Positions 59,674 through 64,000 of a stretch of 64,000 nucleotides of DNA are shown in pieces; the stretch's first letter is position 1, and the number at the start of each line of letters is the position of its first letter. The translations under genes and the position numbers were made by a program. Source of the stretch: Apteryx mantelli. Its lineage: Eukaryota; Chordata; Aves; Apterygiformes; Apterygidae. The stretch is taken from assembly GCF_036417845.1 (NCBI RefSeq), contig NC_089981.1, forward strand, positions 77,975,268 to 78,039,267. Direction: 5' to 3'. The notes under the pieces were generated by a model that saw nothing but the letters and a program-made list of their open reading frames with translations, was not told the origin of the DNA and searched no databases.

Positions 59674-62019
59674 AATCTTGTGCCTTGTTAATCATTAATC
59701 CTGGGTACAAACCACTTCCTCCCTTGCCCATATTAATGCCAAAGTTGAAAGCTGCCAGCGTGTTCCACATCTCAAAGGCAAAGGTTTGGCAGGAGGGGTC
59801 ACTTGCATAGTAGTTGCCACCATCAGTGAGTTTGCGAAGGTAGCCCAAAGCCAGAAGTTTGTATTGCCTCTGTTTAAGAGGAAAGAAAGAAAGAAAAGTC
59901 ATTGTGCAATATCACTGAATGTTTGGACTTGAAATAACTGTGCTCCTCTTCCAGCTGTGCTCCGTTAGGCCTGTGTGCTGTGGCTGGTGTTGCACCTCTT
60001 GCAAAGAGCTTGCTTTCCTGATGGGACTTCTGAGTGGTTCTGTGCAGAACTGGAGCGGCTGAAAGCAGCTGTCGTGGCTACGCTGGGAAGCTGTCAGGGA
60101 TGGTGGGGAAGGAGACGAAAGAAGGCGAGCCAGGCCCTGGGCAAGGTTGATGCTGTGTAGCAGAAACCAGCTAGGCAGAGGAGAGGCATCCACTCTCTTC
60201 GAGTGGCAAGTGGAAACTGAGTGGGGAGGGGGGGGAATATTGAAAAATGCATTGTAACCATTCTGTGGAAATCCTGCACAGGACAGAGCTGGGCCAGCAC
60301 GAAGCTATTTATAAAACAGCAGTGTCTATCTCTGTGCCAAGTACTCCAATGGGTGGAACCATAAAAATGACATTGGGTTGGTTTAGAAATAAGCAAGTGC
60401 TGGCATGCTGCAGCTGCCCAGGAATAGGGGCTAGAAACCAGGCGGGAGAATAGGATGTGGTGATTGCTTTTGTGCATCTGTAGTTCAAAGGTGAACTGCA
60501 AGAGGAGAAAGATGTATTGTTTTGCTAGTGATAAGCTCTGTTTTTGAAAGTCGTTTATCTGCCTGTGCTGTTGCTGCCAGAATACACGTGCCACTATATG
60601 AAAACTTTGGTTTCTTACTGTTATCAAGATATATGGATTTCTTAGTGGGTATCTCCAGTGGATCCCCCACTTATGGGGTGTCGCTGAAGAGGCAGGTGCT
60701 GCCCCTAATACCTGTGGGACCTTGATTACAGCTGGGTCCTCTGGTCATGCCCTGCTGCATCTGTCTGATGTGATGGTTGATCAGCGTGCCAACTTTGGAC
60801 ACCCACCAATCCCTCCATTCCCTTGTGGCATCTCTTCCTGTGAGACTGCAACTGTCTCCTTGCTTTACATAGTGCCTGTCTTAGTGCATTTGGGGAGAAA
60901 CTAGACATCTGCCCTTTTGCCCTTGGCAGGGGTAGAAGTGCCCAGGGGATTTGGGGATAGAGGAATGCCGAAGTTATGTGAAGCAGTGAGTGCTCCAGCA
61001 GCCTTGTGCTCTGCTTAGCCAAACCCCATGGCTGGGGAGAAAGGGAGGGGTCCTTAAATTTGCTGCGCAAACTCATCCTGGGAAAGCAGCACTGTGCCAG
61101 CTGGGGCTCTGATAGAGAAAGAAGTGTTGGTTGCTATGGTTACGAAGAATATTAACCATGTGGTGTTTGTGCGGGCAAGGTTTAGAGTTAACTGTGCCAC
61201 AGGCTTTGGTAACAGTTAGGGAGGAGGAGGAACAGGGTAGCACTTCTCCACCCTAAGAAGCGAAGAGTTGACACTTGGGAAGCCCAAAGCTTCCCAGCAA
61301 AGCTGTCCCAACAAAATCGGTAAGCAGATCCTGGTCATTAGTGTGTCAACTGCCTTCTCATGGGTGGAAGAAATAATTTTGGAATGTCTCCTCTGTCGGA
61401 CAGGAGAGGTGAATCACTAAAACTTCTGACGAGAGGTTGCCTTTAGCTGACCAGAGTCTGTCTCCACCTAGTTCAGGGCTAATCTTTGCACAGAACAAGC
61501 TGAGATTATTCTGCCATTTCTCTTTCAAGGGGGTGAAGCTGGGTAGTTAAGAGCTTGAAAATCACCTTTGCCTGAATTTTCTGACCTAAAATGTCTGACA
61601 GATTAGAGGATGGGAAAATATTTATCTTCTCAGGTTGCTGAGCATGTCTGCTAGCACTTTGTGGCTGGTTTCTCTGTTTTCAGTTTGTAGGTGAGCCATA
61701 ATTTCTGTAAGAAGGGCTTCTGCTTGGATGTGTCCTTTCCTTCTGGGCTCACTGATTTTGGTCTGTGAATTCTGCATGGATGTGTGACTCCATAAACTAT
61801 CATCGATTCTCACTTCCATCGGGGCGCAGGATACCCTAACAATAAATAAATGTGAATGGAAAACCACACATAGGAGGGACTAGACTGAGGCAGATGTTGA
61901 TCTTAATCTCTCTCTCTTTTTTTTTTAATATTAAGATTCTGTTTAACAGAATGTATTTGAAATGGAAGGAATTAACCCTTCAGAGATACCCAAGAAATCC
62001 CCCCGCCTCTGCCCTGGCA

Positions 62020-62049
62020 CGGAGGGAGGGAGGGAGAGAAAGAGAGAGA
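62020..62049. repeat. (GGGA)n / (GA)n purine tract
   Basis: GGAGGGAGGGAGGGAGAGAAAGAGAGAGA is a pure purine stretch of about 29 nt. Such tracts can form triplex DNA, but nothing else marks it as functional. Confidence 0.65.
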
Positions 62050-64000
62050 ATGTAGTTTGCATGTTCACCATCAGCAAAGCTGGTTTAAGCCCTTCCTCTC
62101 GTCCAACATGCTGTAAATAGGATTCTTGAAATGGCTGGAGTTGTGGTTTTATGTTTGTTCTCCCTTCTGCCCCCCAGCCCCTGGGGGAAAGACCCTGTGG
62201 TTGTCTTTATAACCTAAGTCCCTGAAAGGTTGTGTTGGCGTGCGGTGAGAGTGCAGCTGCTGCAGCTCGGGCATGGGAGAGTGAGAGCTTGGACTGCCTT
62301 TGCCACCAGAGAGGAAAGTATGCTTGAACTCTTAGCTGAGCTCGTACTTCTTTTTTTTTGTGGCTGGCTGTGTGCTGTGGAAGGACTTGAAAGACGGTGT
62401 GTATGTAACATGCTTTTCTTGATTTGTTTTTTCTGCTTGTTTTTTGTCTGAAGCTTTATTTTTTTTCTAATTATTTTGTTTTGAGGAAAAAAATGTTATC
62501 CTTAGAAATAGCTGCCAGGTGGATCCAAGGCTTTGAGGGCTTCTGGGGTGGACTTCAGGGATTATAGTTCCTACCCACAGCTGGATGCTTACCTTTTGTT
62601 GGTAAAGTGAAGATAGCAAAAAAACCCAACCCCCAAACCCTTATGACTGTGCTGTTCGTATGCTCTCCTCCCCTAAAAATATCAGTTTATTTGTCCCAGT
62701 GACAGCAGAAAGGATTAATGGAAAAGTAAAATTGGGTTTATGTTTATCCCTAATCCAAATTTCATACTATGCAGTGAACCTGGCAGCTGTGAAGCTTGGA
62801 TGCAAATACAGTAACTAAAGAATACAACTCCCTGAATCCAAAAATGAGATAACTGATGTTTAATTTAAGATTCTGTTTGAATTTAGCTGTAGAAATAATA
62901 TTGCAGTCATAGCCAATTCTACCAGCTGCTGGGGCTGCTGCACTTCAGAAAAGACTCAAAAGATGAAGGGATGCATTTTTTTTTTTTTAGCTGGGGCAAC
63001 TGTGCGATGCTTGTCATGGCAATATGGCAAGCAGCAAAAGGAAGATACTAGGCTTTGAAGGCTAAGGGTGTATCCCAGAAATGGCTGAGTTGCCTCAAAC
63101 TTAGCTGCAGTTTCCCCTTTGTCAGCTGCTGTGCGAGTTGCTGTTGCAACACTGTGTGGAAATCTCAGAGCAGCTCTTTCATCATTATTACTGCAGGTTG
63201 ATATTTCTGGATCCTGAATGCATATTTAAATTAACATGAGGCTTTAACCCTTTCACAGCAGTGATTTGTACTGGAGCCAGGAAAGCAATTGAGTTGGAGA
63301 GAACTGGTGTGCTTGTTTGGAATGGATTCCACCCCAGGCACAGTGGACATGGAAAAAAAAAGTTAGAAGAGTGTGTTTTGGAGAGTAGCCAGGAAGAGGA
63401 TGTCTTATCTAAGGTAGCCGTGTTCTCCTGGAGGAATTTTTGCTGCTGTGCTGGGAGGGGGAGCAGTCAGCAGCTCCTTCATGTGCCTTGTTCTCTCCTG
63501 CCACCTGTTTGTTCCTCCTTTTTACTGCAGTGTGAAACAGGCCTTCTCCGAACCTGTCGAGATGACCCAGTTTAAAAACGCCAGCTGCCACTACTGTTGC
63601 TACTGCAGGGATTGAGCTAGTGCTGGCACTAGGAAGAAGCCCCCCCCGTAAGAGAAGTTTTGGAGACAGGATGACGTGGATGTAATGGAGTGATGATAGC
63701 AGTGTTAAGAGTTACCCTGGCAGCAAGCCTTGATCTGAAACACATTTGGGAGCGGTCCTAGCTAGCCTGATAGGCTCTGTGTAAGTTGTAGGACCAGTAT
63801 GATGAGAAGCAGCAGGCTGCAGCCACATAACGCTGTTTGGGCCCAGCCCTGGGACAGGCTGAGCGTGCTCCAGTCTAGCTAGTCTTGGTAGGAATGGCTG
63901 GCCCTGAGCATTTTGGAGGACAAGGTCTTCTTCTTCCTGAGACTTCATGTCTTACTGTAACTGTAAGGGGAGAGCAAGAAGAACCTGGGAACTGGAGGAT

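Larger units (their letters stand above)
55677..64000 (+). other. RCOR1: RCOR1 intron 3, 5' part (continues beyond the window)
   Basis: It starts GTAAGT. I searched by eye for coding blocks of the remaining ELM2, SANT1, linker and SANT2 and found none, so the next exon should lie to the right of 64000. The only sizeable element is an old CR1 relic at about 57170-58930. The rest is unremarkable AT/GC-mixed intron with simple repeats. Confidence 0.8.

Noticed and set aside
55677..64000. Search for RCOR1 exon 4 (rest of ELM2, SANT1)
   Set aside because: No sequence coding for the expected next residues after SEAK was found by eye on the + strand; the exon is presumed to lie outside the window.
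1..64000. tRNA, rRNA, snoRNA or microRNA genes
   Set aside because: No B-box/TPsiC-type motif with a cloverleaf, no rRNA text, and no convincing C/D or H/ACA arrangement was seen; weak hairpins without conservation data are not reportable.

Overview
This is a vertebrate nuclear window, most likely from a bird. It carries exons separated by canonical GT-AG introns, CpG-rich promoter DNA, long homopolymer runs and CR1 LINE retrotransposons. One CR1 copy ends in the ATTCTGTG-type 3' terminus typical of avian and reptilian CR1. No prokaryotic, viral or plasmid gene is present, and most long open frames are chance frames in GC-rich or repetitive DNA.

The only protein gene I recognise is the 5' part of RCOR1 (CoREST1), on the + strand. 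Exon 1 (10312-10495) and exon 2 (10590-10646) lie in a CpG island and are separated by a 94-nt intron. Exon 3 (55593-55676) follows a 44,946-nt intron. Together they encode residues 1-108 and stop just inside the ELM2 domain. The rest of ELM2, both SANT domains and the LSD1-binding linker are not found before the window ends, so they should lie to the right.

Layout. 1-4019: no gene seen. 4020-4870: a separate CpG-rich patch of unknown role. 4871-8430: AT-richer non-coding DNA with a C20 run. 8432-9075: a GC-rich minisatellite of 47- and 38-bp units. 9080-11000: the RCOR1 CpG-island promoter with two CCAAT boxes, an ETS-like site, GC boxes, and a 5' leader with two possible upstream ORFs. 10647-55592: giant intron 2 with simple repeats, MIR-like SINE relics, an internally deleted CR1 (about 43330-44133) and an old CR1 relic (about 44630-45340). 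55677-64000: start of intron 3, with a 1.7-kb old CR1 relic (about 57170-58930) that contains an exact 45-bp tandem duplication.

No exotic new system is evident. The observations most worth checking are the architecture of the RCOR1 leader (an overlapping uORF whose stop shares bases with the second in-frame ATG), the tandem NAGNAG acceptor of exon 2, the ordered minisatellite next to the promoter, and the deletion history of the CR1 copy.
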